Source: Lysobacter sp. yr284
GTDB taxonomy: Bacteria > Pseudomonadota > Gammaproteobacteria > Xanthomonadales > Xanthomonadaceae
DNA length: 64,000 bases
Assembly: GCF_900107375.1 (NCBI RefSeq)
Contig: NZ_FNPT01000001.1
Location: 186,001-250,000 of the forward strand
Direction of reading: 5' to 3'
Under the pieces are notes generated by a model. The model made no database searches, had not been told where the DNA came from, and was given only the letters and a program-made list of their open reading frames with translations. Numbering within the stretch: position 1 is the stretch's first letter; every line of letters starts with the position of its first letter. A program made the position numbers and the translations under genes. Positions 29,313-38,269 of this stretch are shown here, in pieces.

Positions 29313-30881
29313 ATGAAATCCAGCCTGCTCGCCTGCGTTTTCGCGCTGTGCCTGTCCACCGGCGCCGCCGCGCAGGCGCCCGCTGCGCCGCCGTCCGCGC
29401 CTGCAGCGGCCACGCGCGATCTCGCCGCCCTCGCCGCGGCGATCGAACGCGGCCTGCGCCCCAGCGTGGTCGCCGCCGGCGAGACCGTGCCGCACTGGAC
29501 GCTGCAACAGCGCATGGCCCACCACAAGGTTCCCGGCGTCGCCATCGCCCTGGTCCAGGACGGCCAGCCGGTCTACGCGGTCGGCTACGGCGTGCGCGCC
29601 GCCGGCGGCGCCGAGGCGGTCGACGCGGACACGCTGTTCTCGGTCGGCTCGGTCAGCAAGATGATCACCGCGGCGACCACGCTGCGCCTGGTCGCGCAAG
29701 GCCGGCTCGAGTTGGACCGCGACGTCGGCGCCTACCTCACGTCCTGGCGCATCCCGCCCGCGCCCGCGATCGCCGACCCGCGCGTGACCCTGCGCATGCT
29801 GCTGTCGCACACCTCCGGCCTCAACGTGCACGGCTTCGAGGACTACCTGCCCGGCGAGGCCCTGCCGACGCTGCGGCAGACCCTCGACGGCGCGGCGCCG
29901 GCCAAGAACCCGCCGATCCGCCTGCAGTACCCGCCGGGCACGCGCATGGACTACTCCGGCGGAGGGGTCATGGTCGAGCAACAGATTCTCGAAGACGTCG
30001 CCGGGCAGCCGCTGGAGGCCATCGCCCGCGCCCAGGTGTTCGAACCGGCGGGCATGCGCCGCAGCACCTTCGCCAACCCGTTGCCGGCCAGCCGCGGCAA
30101 CATCGCCCAGGCCCACGACCGCAATGGCGCGCTCACCGCGCTGCCGCGCGGCTGGCAGGCCTTTCCCGAACAGGGCGCCTCGGGCCTGTGGACCAGCGCG
30201 CGCGACCTCGGCGGCTTCGTCGCCGCGCTGCTGCGCAGCCGCCGCGGCGACGGCCTGCTGCCGCCCGCGGTGTTCGCCGACATGACCGCCGCGGTCTCGC
30301 CCGGCGGGCGCGGGCTCGGGCCGGAACTGGCCGGCGCAGGCCCCGCCCGGCGGTTCTTCCACAACGGCAGCAACGACAGCTACCGGGCCGGCATCGAGGG
30401 CTATCCGCAGACCGGCTTCGGCTTCGTCATCCTCACCAACGGCGCCAACGGCGGCGCGCTGCGCGGCGAGATCCGCAACGCGATCTCCGACGCGCTCGGC
30501 GACGGGGTCAAACCTGCGATCCGCACCGTCGCCATGGACCCCGCCGCGCCGGGCCAGGCCGACTACGCCGGCCGCTACCGGCTCGACCCGGCGGTGCCGA
30601 TGGACGTGCGCGGCGCCCTCGCCGACTGGTTCGACTACGACACACTGAGCGTCGACGTCGCCGCCGGCGCGCTGGTGCTGCGCCTGCCCGACGAGGCCGA
30701 CGCCACGCTGCCGGCGCTGGGGCCGACCCGCTTCCTCGGCGCCGGCGCGGCCGGCGGCGCGGAACTGGAGTTCCACCGCGACGCGCACGGCGCGGTCCAG
30801 GCGCTGAGCGTGATCGCCGGCGATGCCCGCGCCTATTACCGCCGCGAGCCCGCGCAGGCCGCGCAAGCCGGCGCGCGGTAA
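29313..30881 (+). CDS. Secreted serine hydrolase, beta-lactamase/D-Ala-D-Ala carboxypeptidase fold (class C-like)
   Basis: 522 residues, with a signal peptide (MKSSLLACVFALCLSTGAAAQA). Active-site motifs: SVSK (Ser113-Lys116) in FSVGSVSKMITAAT, the YxN-equivalent YSG (Tyr214) in MDYSGGGVMVEQQ, and the third motif HNG (His350). This is the beta-lactamase/esterase/PBP4* superfamily; the exact substrate cannot be read from sequence. A C-terminal domain (about 400-510) resembles the small beta-barrel found in such hydrolases. AAGGA precedes the ATG. It lies 147 bp downstream of the BlaI/M56 pair on the same strand, so it is the most likely regulated output of that pair. Confidence 0.88.
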   Translation: MKSSLLACVFALCLSTGAAAQAPAAPPSAPAAATRDLAALAAAIERGLRPSVVAAGETVPHWTLQQRMAHHKVPGVAIALVQDGQPVYAVGYGVRAAGGAEAVDADTLFSVGSVSKMITAATTLRLVAQGRLELDRDVGAYLTSWRIPPAPAIADPRVTLRMLLSHTSGLNVHGFEDYLPGEALPTLRQTLDGAAPAKNPPIRLQYPPGTRMDYSGGGVMVEQQILEDVAGQPLEAIARAQVFEPAGMRRSTFANPLPASRGNIAQAHDRNGALTALPRGWQAFPEQGASGLWTSARDLGGFVAALLRSRRGDGLLPPAVFADMTAAVSPGGRGLGPELAGAGPARRFFHNGSNDSYRAGIEGYPQTGFGFVILTNGANGGALRGEIRNAISDALGDGVKPAIRTVAMDPAAPGQADYAGRYRLDPAVPMDVRGALADWFDYDTLSVDVAAGALVLRLPDEADATLPALGPTRFLGAGAAGGAELEFHRDAHGAVQALSVIAGDARAYYRREPAQAAQAGAR

Positions 30882-30995
30882 CTGCGGGCGCACGGCGCCG
30901 CGCGCGAGGCCTGCGCGCAGGCCTTGCGCGCGGCGTGGTAAATAGGGGCGGCCCGCCTTCCACGCGATTCCGCCAGGACCGCCGCCTACCCGCCC

Positions 30996-32009
30996 ATGAG
31001 CCGACCGCGCGCTGCCAACCCGACCCGCAAGGCCGGCGAACACCTGACCATGGCCGACCTGGCCGAGCTGGCCGGGGTCTCGGCGATCACCGTCTCGCGC
31101 GCGCTGCGCGACAGCCCGCTGGTCAACCCCGAGACCCGCCAGCGGATCAAGGAACTGGCCGAGCGCCAGGGCTACCAGTTCAATATCAGCGCGCGCAACC
31201 TGCGCCTGCGCCGCAGCATGACCGTGGCGGTGGTGGTGGAGATGAAGCCGACGGTGGAGCGGCAGATGTCCGGGCCGTACCCGCTGGACCTGCTCGGCGG
31301 CATCAGCCAGGAGCTGACCTCGGCCGGCTACAGCGTGCTGCTGACCTCGCTGCAGGGCGGCGCGCTGCCCAGCGTGCAGGCCGCCGACGGGGTGATCCTG
31401 CTCGGCCAGGGCGCGCACGAGGACGCCATGCACGAAGTCCGCCGCTGGGGCCGGCCGATGGTGGTGTGGGGCGCGGTCAGCCGGCACGAGTCGCAGGTGG
31501 TGGTCGGCAGCGACAACCAGCGCGGCGGCAAGCTCGCCGCCGAACGCTTCCTGGCCCTGGGCCGGCGCCGGCCGGTGTTCCTCGGCGACGACGCCCACGG
31601 CGAATTCGCCGAACGCCTGCTCGGCTTCCGTGAGGCCCTGCGCGGCCACGGCATCGAACCGCTGACCCCGACCGTGGCCAACTTCACCGTCAGCGCCGGC
31701 GCCCAGGCGGTGCACGCGCTGCTCGACCAACACCCGCAGTTCGACGCCCTGTTCGCCGCCAGCGACCTGCTCGCGATCGGCGCGATCCGCGCCCTGATCG
31801 AACGCGGCCGGCGCGTGCCCGAGGACGTCTCGGTGATCGGCTACGACGACACCCCGCTGGGCGCGACCTACCTGCCGCCGCTGACCTCGATCCACCAGAA
31901 CTTCGTCGACGCCGGCGTGCTGCTGGCGCGCAAGGTGCTGGCCTTGATCGAAGGCGAGCCGGCGGCATCGGAGATCCTGCCGACGCATCTGGTCGCGCGG
32001 GTGACCTGA
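30996..32009 (+). CDS. LacI-family transcriptional regulator
   Basis: 337 residues. The N-terminal helix-turn-helix (about residues 17-62) reads LTMADLAELAGVSAITVSRALRDS with the hinge region NISARNLRLRRS. A periplasmic-binding-protein-like effector domain follows (VGSDNQRGGKLAAERFLALG, FAASDLLAIGAIRALIERG, SVIGYDDTPLGATYLPPLTSI). It is likely a repressor responding to a sugar. The divergence from typical CcpA recognition residues fits an operator other than the AAACGTTT type. The best candidate targets are the palindromic half-sites at 32480-32509, in front of the GH65 gene next door. Confidence 0.93.
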   Translation: MSRPRAANPTRKAGEHLTMADLAELAGVSAITVSRALRDSPLVNPETRQRIKELAERQGYQFNISARNLRLRRSMTVAVVVEMKPTVERQMSGPYPLDLLGGISQELTSAGYSVLLTSLQGGALPSVQAADGVILLGQGAHEDAMHEVRRWGRPMVVWGAVSRHESQVVVGSDNQRGGKLAAERFLALGRRRPVFLGDDAHGEFAERLLGFREALRGHGIEPLTPTVANFTVSAGAQAVHALLDQHPQFDALFAASDLLAIGAIRALIERGRRVPEDVSVIGYDDTPLGATYLPPLTSIHQNFVDAGVLLARKVLALIEGEPAASEILPTHLVARVT

Positions 32010-32049
32010 GCGCGGGCAGCCCGCCCCCGCAAAAGCAGCGGGCTTGCCC

Positions 32050-32177
32050 TGTAGGAGCGGCGCAAGCCGCGACCGTGCAGCGGCCGGTCGCGTCGAATCC
32101 AGGCCTGCCCGTAGCGCGGGCGCGGAGGGTTTCGCCGCAGGTGCATTGACGCGGTCGCGGCTTGCGCCGCTCCTACA
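32050..32177. repeat. Palindromic intergenic repeat, family A, copy 1 of 2
   Basis: It starts TGTAGGAGCGGCGCAAGCCG and ends with its complement GCCGCTCCTACA, around a centre that includes GGAGGGTTTCGCCGCAGGTG. It is followed 145 bp later by a nearly identical second copy. Confidence 0.85.
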
Positions 32178-32194
32178 AAACAACGGGCTTGCCC

Positions 32195-32323
32195 TGTAGG
32201 AGCGGCGCGAGCCGCGACCGTGCGGCGGCCGGTCGCGTCGAATCCAAGCCGGCCCCGTGGCGCGGGCGCGGAGGGTTTCGCCGCAGGTGCATTGGCGCGG
32301 TCGCGGCTCGCGCCGCTCCTACA
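32195..32323. repeat. Palindromic intergenic repeat, family A, copy 2 of 2
   Basis: Same element as 32050-32177 with a few base changes (for example CGCGAGCCGCG for CGCAAGCCGCG in the left arm). The repeat unit including the linker GGGCTTGCCCTG has a period of 145 bp, pointing to a recent tandem duplication. Confidence 0.85.
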
Positions 32324-32478
32324 GGGCTTGCGCAGTTCTTGTTGCGTTGCAGCGGCGCGCGGCCGACGCGTGAGGACGCGTTGTGCACCGCCGCAATCGG
32401 CCAAGTGCCTGATTCGGCATGGTTAGCCAGCCCGTTCCGGGACCGGGCACCGATCGCGGATGTGGCGTACGTCCAGTC

Positions 32479-32523
32479 ATTGTTATCGGTAACTTGACAT
32501 CGATAACAATCAATCACTACGGT
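32479..32523 (+). promoter_or_regulatory. Promoter with tandem LacI-type operator half-sites before GH65 fusion
   Basis: ATTGTTATCG (32479-32488) and CGATAACAAT (32501-32510) are perfect complements separated by 12 bp. They can also be read as two CG-centred LacI-type sites, TTGTTATCGGTAACTT (32480-32495) and TTGACATCGATAACAA (32494-32509). A perfect -35 TTGACA (32494-32499) lies inside, with a TACGGT-like -10 at 32518-32523. Binding there would block the promoter. Confidence 0.6.
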
Positions 32524-32576
32524 CCGCTTCCATCGAAGCCGCAGCGCCCTGCGGCCCCGCTTGCAGGCCTTGTCGC

Positions 32577-35500
32577 GTGACCGCTCAGAACCCCGCTTCC
32601 GCTGCCCCTTCCTCTTCCGCCGATCCGGACCCCTGGCGCCTGCGCCGGGTCGGTCTCGATCCGGCGCGCGCGCGCCGCGACGAAACCCTGTTCGCGCTGG
32701 CCAACGGTTCGCTCGGCGTGCGCGGCGGGCTGGAAGAGGCCGACGGCGGCAGCGACGGCAGTTTCCTGGCCGCGGTCTACGAGCAGCACCCGATCCACTA
32801 CCACGAACGTTTCACCGGTTTCCCGCGCCATACCGACACCCGCCTGCCGGTCGCCGACGGCCAGCGCATCGCCGTGTTCGCCGGCGACGAGCGCCTGCTG
32901 CCGGCGCCGGGCGACGACTTCGAACGCGAACTCGACCTGCGCCGCGGCCGCCTTGCGCGCCGCAGCGTGCTGCGCACCGCCGCCGGCGCGCGCATCGAAG
33001 TCCATGCCGAACGCGTGGTGCCGTTCGACAGCGGCGTCGCCGGCGTCGACCTGCTGGCGATCCGCTACCGCGTCGCCTCGCTGGACTACCGCGGCGAACT
33101 GACCCTCGCCTCGGCGATCGAATGCGGCCACGAAGCCGCCGAACAAGGCGACGACCCGCGCATCGGCGTGGCCTCGGCCGAAGGCCTGCAACTGCTCGCG
33201 CGCCAGGCCGACGAGCGCGGCGCGCACGTGGTCCAGGCGACCCGCCGCAGCGGCGTGCGCGCGGTCTGCGAACAGGCCCACCGCAGCGACGGGCTGGCGT
33301 TCGCCGGCGCCGAACTCGGCGAGGAACGCGTGGCCCAACGCTACTGCGTGCAGCTACAGCCGGGTCAATCGGCGACCCTGGAAAAATTCGTCGCCTACGT
33401 CACCGACCGCAACCCGCACGCCACCGACCTGCCCGCCAGCGCCGCGCTGGCGCTGCAACAGGCGCAGGCCGACGGCTTCGACGCCATCGCCGCGCGCCAG
33501 GCCCAGGCGCTGACGCGGTTCTGGGACGGCGCCGACCTGTCGATCGAAGGCGACGCCGGCTCCGAACAGGCGCTGCGCTTCAACCTGTTCCACCTGCTGC
33601 AATCGGCCGGCCGCAACGGCATCGACGGCACCGCCGCCAAGGGCCTCACCGGCGAGGGCTACGAAGGCCATTATTTCTGGGACACCGAGGCCTTCATGCT
33701 GCCGGTGATGGCCTACACCGCGCCGGAAGTGGCGCGGGCCATGCTGCACGCGCGCTTCCTCGCCCTGGACCCGGCGCGCAAGCACGCGCGCGAGATGAAC
33801 CACCCGCGCGGCGCGCTGTTCCCGTGGCGCACCATCACCGGCGGCGAGTGCTCGGCGCACTACCCGTCCGGCTCGGCCGCGTACCACATCAACGCCGCGG
33901 TGGCCTACGGCATCGGCCTGTACCTCGACGCCAGCGGCGACCTCGACTTCCTCGCCGACTTCGGCGCCGAGATGCTGTTCGAGACCGCGCGCATCTGGCC
34001 GCAGGTCGGCCACTTCAACCCGCGCCGCGGCGGCGCGTTCTGCATCCACGACGTGACCGGGCCGGACGAGTACACCGCGCTGGTCGACAACAACTTCTAT
34101 ACCAACCGCATGGCGCAGCGGCATCTGCTGCGCGCGGCGGCGGCGTGGGAACAACTCGAACGCGAGCGTCCGCAGCGCCTGCGCGAACTGGCGCAAAGGC
34201 TGCAACTGGACGCGCACGAAGTCGGCCTGTGGCGCCGCGCCGCCGAATCGATGTTCCTGCGCTACGACGAGGCCCTGGGCATCTACGCCCAGGACGACAC
34301 CTTCCTCGACAAGCCGCGCTGGCCGTTCCCGGCGCGCGCGGGCGAACACCGGCCGCTGCTGCTCGATTACCACCCGTTGACGCTGTATCGCTACCAGGTC
34401 TGCAAGCAGGCCGACGTGGTGATGGGCCTGGTGCTGGCCGGCGACGGCATCCCGGTCGAGGTCAAGCGCCGCAGCTACGACTATTACGCGGCGGTGACCA
34501 CCCACGACTCGACCCTGTCGGCGTCGGTGTTCGGCATCCTCGCCAGCGAAGTCGGCCACGCGGCGCAGGCCGAGGCGTTCTTCCACGACAACCTGCGCGT
34601 GGACCTGGACGACCTGCACGGCAACACCGATCACGGCGTGCACATGGCGGCGCTGGCCGGAACGTGGCTGGGCCTGGCCACGGGTTTCGCCGGCCTGCGC
34701 GCGGTCGACGGCGCGCTGCACTTCGCCCCGACCCTGCCGCAGCGCTGGGACGGTTACGCCTTCGGCCTGCGCTGGCAGGGCCGGCGCCTGCGCGTGCAGG
34801 TGCGCCGCGACGGCGTCGAATACGCGCTGCTCGACGGCGCGCCGCTGGCCATCGTGCATGCCGGCCAGCGCCTCGAACTCGGCGCGGACGCGCCGCATCG
34901 GCGGCCGCTGGCGGCGGCCGAGGTCGATGCGCGCGAGCGCTTCCCGCGCCCGACGCAGGCGCTGATCTTCGATCTCGACGGCGTGCTCACCGACACCGCG
35001 CAGACCCATTACCGCGCCTGGAAGCGCATGGCCGACGAAGAAGGCCTGCCGTTCGATGAGCACGTCAACGAACAGCTCAAGGGCGTGGACCGGATGAGCT
35101 CGCTGGAGATCATCCTGCGCCATGCCGGCCGCAGCCTCGACGCCGAACAGAAGCAGGCGCTGGCCGAACGCAAGAACGGCTATTACGTCGAAGCCATCGC
35201 CGAGGTCACGCCGCAGGACCTGTTCCCCGGCGTGGCGCGGGTGCTCGAACGCGCGCGCGCGCGCGGGCTCAAGCTCGGCCTGGCCTCGGCCAGCCGCAAC
35301 GCCGCCGCCCTGCTCGACCGGCTCGGCATCGCCGATCGTTTCGACTACATCGCCGACGCCGCGCGGATCGCCCGCGCCAAGCCGGCGCCGGACATCTTCC
35401 TCGACGTCGCCGCCGCGCTCGGCGTGGCGCCGGCGCAGTGCATCGGCATCGAAGACGCCGCCGCCGGCGTGGCCGCGATCAAGTCCGCCGGCATGGCCGC

Positions 35501-35594
35501 GGTCGGCATCGGCGACGCGCGCGCGCTCGCCCAGGCCGACGTCTGCCTGGCCGACATCGCAGCGTTCGACGTAGACGCTTTCGTTTCGCCCTGA
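32577..35594 (+). CDS. GH65 disaccharide phosphorylase fused to beta-phosphoglucomutase
   Basis: 1005 residues from the GTG at 32577. The first 770 or so residues are a family 65 glycoside phosphorylase (maltose, kojibiose, trehalose or nigerose type): N-terminal beta-sandwich (ETLFALANGSLGVRGG), (alpha/alpha)6 barrel with the catalytic Glu498 in HDVTGPDEYTALVDN, and the phosphate-pocket region KQADVVMG. From about residue 790 a HAD-type beta-phosphoglucomutase follows, with the nucleophile motif FDLDGVLTDTA (Asp799, Asp801), KAPDIFLD-like AKPAPDIFLD, and GIEDAAAGVAAIKSAGM. The fused enzyme would turn a disaccharide plus phosphate into glucose and beta-glucose-1-phosphate, then glucose-6-phosphate. 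The exact disaccharide is not readable from sequence. It heads an operon with a TonB receptor and an MFS transporter. Confidence 0.94.
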   Translation: MTAQNPASAAPSSSADPDPWRLRRVGLDPARARRDETLFALANGSLGVRGGLEEADGGSDGSFLAAVYEQHPIHYHERFTGFPRHTDTRLPVADGQRIAVFAGDERLLPAPGDDFERELDLRRGRLARRSVLRTAAGARIEVHAERVVPFDSGVAGVDLLAIRYRVASLDYRGELTLASAIECGHEAAEQGDDPRIGVASAEGLQLLARQADERGAHVVQATRRSGVRAVCEQAHRSDGLAFAGAELGEERVAQRYCVQLQPGQSATLEKFVAYVTDRNPHATDLPASAALALQQAQADGFDAIAARQAQALTRFWDGADLSIEGDAGSEQALRFNLFHLLQSAGRNGIDGTAAKGLTGEGYEGHYFWDTEAFMLPVMAYTAPEVARAMLHARFLALDPARKHAREMNHPRGALFPWRTITGGECSAHYPSGSAAYHINAAVAYGIGLYLDASGDLDFLADFGAEMLFETARIWPQVGHFNPRRGGAFCIHDVTGPDEYTALVDNNFYTNRMAQRHLLRAAAAWEQLERERPQRLRELAQRLQLDAHEVGLWRRAAESMFLRYDEALGIYAQDDTFLDKPRWPFPARAGEHRPLLLDYHPLTLYRYQVCKQADVVMGLVLAGDGIPVEVKRRSYDYYAAVTTHDSTLSASVFGILASEVGHAAQAEAFFHDNLRVDLDDLHGNTDHGVHMAALAGTWLGLATGFAGLRAVDGALHFAPTLPQRWDGYAFGLRWQGRRLRVQVRRDGVEYALLDGAPLAIVHAGQRLELGADAPHRRPLAAAEVDARERFPRPTQALIFDLDGVLTDTAQTHYRAWKRMADEEGLPFDEHVNEQLKGVDRMSSLEIILRHAGRSLDAEQKQALAERKNGYYVEAIAEVTPQDLFPGVARVLERARARGLKLGLASASRNAAALLDRLGIADRFDYIADAARIARAKPAPDIFLDVAAALGVAPAQCIGIEDAAAGVAAIKSAGMAAVGIGDARALAQADVCLADIAAFDVDAFVSP

Positions 35595-35668
35595 CCGCGA
35601 CGGCACGCATCGCCGCGGCGGGGTCACTCAAAACCAACAATCCATATCGAATGGGTGGGGAGAACGAC

Positions 35669-38077
35669 ATGCAACACCGTGCCAACCAGCAGACCCGGCT
35701 GATCCGCTATGCGCTGTCGGCCGCGATCGCCGCGATCCTCGCGCCGGGCCATGCGCTGGCCCAGGACGCGCAGCCCGCAGCGGCCGCCCAGGCCACCGAC
35801 GCTTCGGCCACCACGCTCGACGCGGTCGTGGTCAGCGGCACCGCGCGCTTCAAGGGCGTGCGCAAGCGCGACGCCAGCTTCTCGATCACCACCGCCTCGG
35901 CCGAGCAATTGCAGGAGGCCGTGCCGCTGAGCACCGCCGACGCGCTCAAGGTCGTGCCCGGCGTGTGGGCCGAGTCGGCCGGCGGCAGCACCGGCGCCAA
36001 CATCTTCGTGCGCGGCATGCCCTCGGAAGGCGACGCGCCGTTCGTGACCGTGCAGATGGACGGCGCGCCGTTGTTCCCGCCGCCGACCCTGTCGTTCCTG
36101 GAGAACTCCACGCTGTTCCGCATGGACGACACCATCGAGCGCATGGAAGTGCTGCGCGGCGGCCCCAGCCCGATCTTCTCCAACGGCCAGCCCGGCGCCA
36201 CGGTCAACTTCATCCAGAAGAAGGGCGGCGAAGAGCCGGCCGGCAGCGTGCGCCTGGGCCTGGGCAGCGACGGCTTCCGCCGGGTCGACCTGTTCAACAG
36301 CGGCAAGCTCGCCGACGGTTGGTACTACAGCGTCGGCGGCTTCTACCGCACCACCGACGGCGTGCGCGACACCCAGTTCCCGGCCGACAAGGGCGGCCAG
36401 CTCAGCGCCACCCTGACCCACAGCTGGGACAGCGGCGAGATCACCGTCTACGCCCGCCACACCGACGACAAGAACGCGTTCTTCACTCCGATCCCGCTGC
36501 TCTCGCGCAACAACGGCTCCAGCCTGTCGAGCTTCCCGGGCCTGGACGCGCAGACCGGCACCCTGCTCGGCAACGATATCCGCCACGTCACCATCCCCAC
36601 CGGCCCGGGCACCAGCATCAGCCGCGACCTCGCCGACGGCCGCGGCATCAACCTCGACGTGTTCGGCGCGTCGATGGACTTCTACGCCGGCGACTGGACC
36701 ATCAGCGACCGGGTCAACTTCGTCACCGGCTCGGCGCCGACCAACGGCCTGTTCACCGGCGCCAGCCCGCAGACGCTGTCGTCGTTCATCGCCGGCTACG
36801 GCAGCGCCGGCAGCGCGACCTACGTCAACGGCGGCGGCGCGGTCGATCCCAACCAGCAGGTGCTGACCGCCGGCTTCTGGGTGGTCGACAAGGAGATCGA
36901 GTCGTTCACCAACGACCTGCGCTTCAGCAAGGACCTGTTCGAAGGCAACACCCTGACCGCCGGCGTGTACTTCGCCAAGTACTCGTCCAAGGACACCTGG
37001 TACCTGGGCAACAACATGCTGCTGACCGCGCACAACAACGCCCGGCGCATCGACGTGACCCTCGCCGACGGCCGCCAGGTCACCCGCGACGGCTTCACCG
37101 GCACCTCGTTCTTCTCGCTGCGCGGCGACTACGACGGCCAGAACACCGCGGTGTTCCTCGCCGACGAATGGCAGGTCAACGAGCGCCTGCGCCTGGACGG
37201 CGGCATCCGCTACGAGTGGCAGCAGGTCGACGGCACCGTGCACGACACCGCCACGGTCGACCTGGACGGCAATCCGAACACGCTGTACGACAACGCCACC
37301 TCGGTCTCGCTGCCGACCTCGCGCCGGATCGACCAGGACGACAAGCATTTCTCTTGGACCCTGGGCGCGAATTACAAGCTGACCGACAACGCCAGTGTGT
37401 TCGCCCGCGCCAACTCCGGTTACAAGCTGCCGGCCTTCGACAACCTGCGCGACGGCAACACCAAGGTGCAGGAGATCGACCAGTACGAACTGGGCTTCAA
37501 GTCCGGCAGCCAGAGCTACGACCTGTACCTGACCGCGTTCTACAACAAGTTCACCAACTCGCCGTTCCAGGCCTTCCTCGAGGACGGCAGCAACTTCACC
37601 ACCGTCGGCGATTCGCGCGCCTACGGCGTGGAAGTGGAAGGCGCCTGGCGCCCGGTCGGCGGGCTGGAGCTGGCGCTGACCGGCGTGTGGCTGGATGCGA
37701 AGTACGAGAACTACCGCGAGTTCACCGGCAACCAGGTGATGCGCCAGCCCAAGCAGCAGTTCCGCTTCACCCCGAGCTATTACTGGACGCTGCCGTTCGG
37801 CGACCTGAAGGTGTTCGCGACCTATGCGCGCATCGGCGATCGCTATGCGGATCTGGCCAATACCCAGAAGCTGCCCTCGTACCACACGCTGGACGTCGGC
37901 GCGAACCTGCATGCGGGCCAGAACTGGGAGTTCGCGGTGACCGGCAGCAACGTCAGCAACGAACTCGGGTTGACCGAGGGCAATGTGCGCGTGCCCGGCG
38001 CGGCCACCGGCGGGGTGTTCATGGGCCGGCCGATCGCGGGGCGGTCGTATCTGTTCTCGGCCGCTTACAAGTGGTGA
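35669..38077 (+). CDS. TonB-dependent receptor (putative sugar uptake)
   Basis: 802 residues, an outer-membrane beta-barrel importer. The start at 35669 follows GGGGAG; an ATG at 35651 is less well placed. The signal peptide ends near LAPGHALAQ. The plug domain begins at about residue 50 (TLDAVVVSGTARFKGVRKRD) and contains ADALKVVPGVWAE, NIFVRGMPSEGDAPF and ERMEVLRGGPSPIFSNGQPG. The barrel ends ...RSYLFSAAYKW, with an aromatic C-terminal residue as required for barrel assembly. The gene lies 74 bp after the GH65 fusion, so it is probably co-regulated; the ligand is likely an oligosaccharide related to the GH65 substrate. Confidence 0.94.
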   Translation: MQHRANQQTRLIRYALSAAIAAILAPGHALAQDAQPAAAAQATDASATTLDAVVVSGTARFKGVRKRDASFSITTASAEQLQEAVPLSTADALKVVPGVWAESAGGSTGANIFVRGMPSEGDAPFVTVQMDGAPLFPPPTLSFLENSTLFRMDDTIERMEVLRGGPSPIFSNGQPGATVNFIQKKGGEEPAGSVRLGLGSDGFRRVDLFNSGKLADGWYYSVGGFYRTTDGVRDTQFPADKGGQLSATLTHSWDSGEITVYARHTDDKNAFFTPIPLLSRNNGSSLSSFPGLDAQTGTLLGNDIRHVTIPTGPGTSISRDLADGRGINLDVFGASMDFYAGDWTISDRVNFVTGSAPTNGLFTGASPQTLSSFIAGYGSAGSATYVNGGGAVDPNQQVLTAGFWVVDKEIESFTNDLRFSKDLFEGNTLTAGVYFAKYSSKDTWYLGNNMLLTAHNNARRIDVTLADGRQVTRDGFTGTSFFSLRGDYDGQNTAVFLADEWQVNERLRLDGGIRYEWQQVDGTVHDTATVDLDGNPNTLYDNATSVSLPTSRRIDQDDKHFSWTLGANYKLTDNASVFARANSGYKLPAFDNLRDGNTKVQEIDQYELGFKSGSQSYDLYLTAFYNKFTNSPFQAFLEDGSNFTTVGDSRAYGVEVEGAWRPVGGLELALTGVWLDAKYENYREFTGNQVMRQPKQQFRFTPSYYWTLPFGDLKVFATYARIGDRYADLANTQKLPSYHTLDVGANLHAGQNWEFAVTGSNVSNELGLTEGNVRVPGAATGGVFMGRPIAGRSYLFSAAYKW

Positions 38078-38088
38078 GGAGTTAGAGC

Positions 38089-38204
38089 CACCCTCATCCG
38101 GCCCTTCGGGCCACCTTCTCCCGCAAGCGGGAGAAGAAACGGCATGCGACGCCAGCATTCGAAAGCCCCTCTCCCGCTCGCGGGAGAGGGGTTGGGGTGA
38201 GGGC
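38089..38204. repeat. Palindromic intergenic element, family D
   Basis: Imperfect terminal inverted repeats (CCCTCATCC at the left, GGGTGAGGG at the right) enclose three internal hairpins: GGCCCTTCGGGCC, CTTCTCCCGC/GCGGGAGAAG and CCCTCTCCCGC/GCGGGAGAGGG. It resembles a MITE-like element and sits inside the operon between receptor and transporter. Confidence 0.75.
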
Positions 38205-38269
38205 CGCCCTCGCCTGCGCCGCGCGCATGCCGCACGATCTCCCTGTAGCCCCGTCCTCCCGGAGCCCGC

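Larger units (their letters stand above)
32010..32576. other. 567-bp intergenic region before the GH65 fusion gene
   Basis: It holds two tandem copies of the family A palindromic repeat (32050-32177 and 32195-32323) and the promoter/operator region at 32479-32523. No gene is seen. Confidence 0.6.

Noticed and set aside
27549-32183. A 1544-codon minus-strand open frame spanning the M56, hydrolase and LacI genes
   Set aside because: It runs antisense across three well-supported genes, has repetitive Arg/Gly/Ala/Gln composition, and reflects codon bias of the plus-strand genes.
32060-32320. Possible tRNA or structured RNA because of CGTCGAATCC-like sequence
   Set aside because: The sequence is the core of the family A palindromic repeat; no cloverleaf or CCA end is present.
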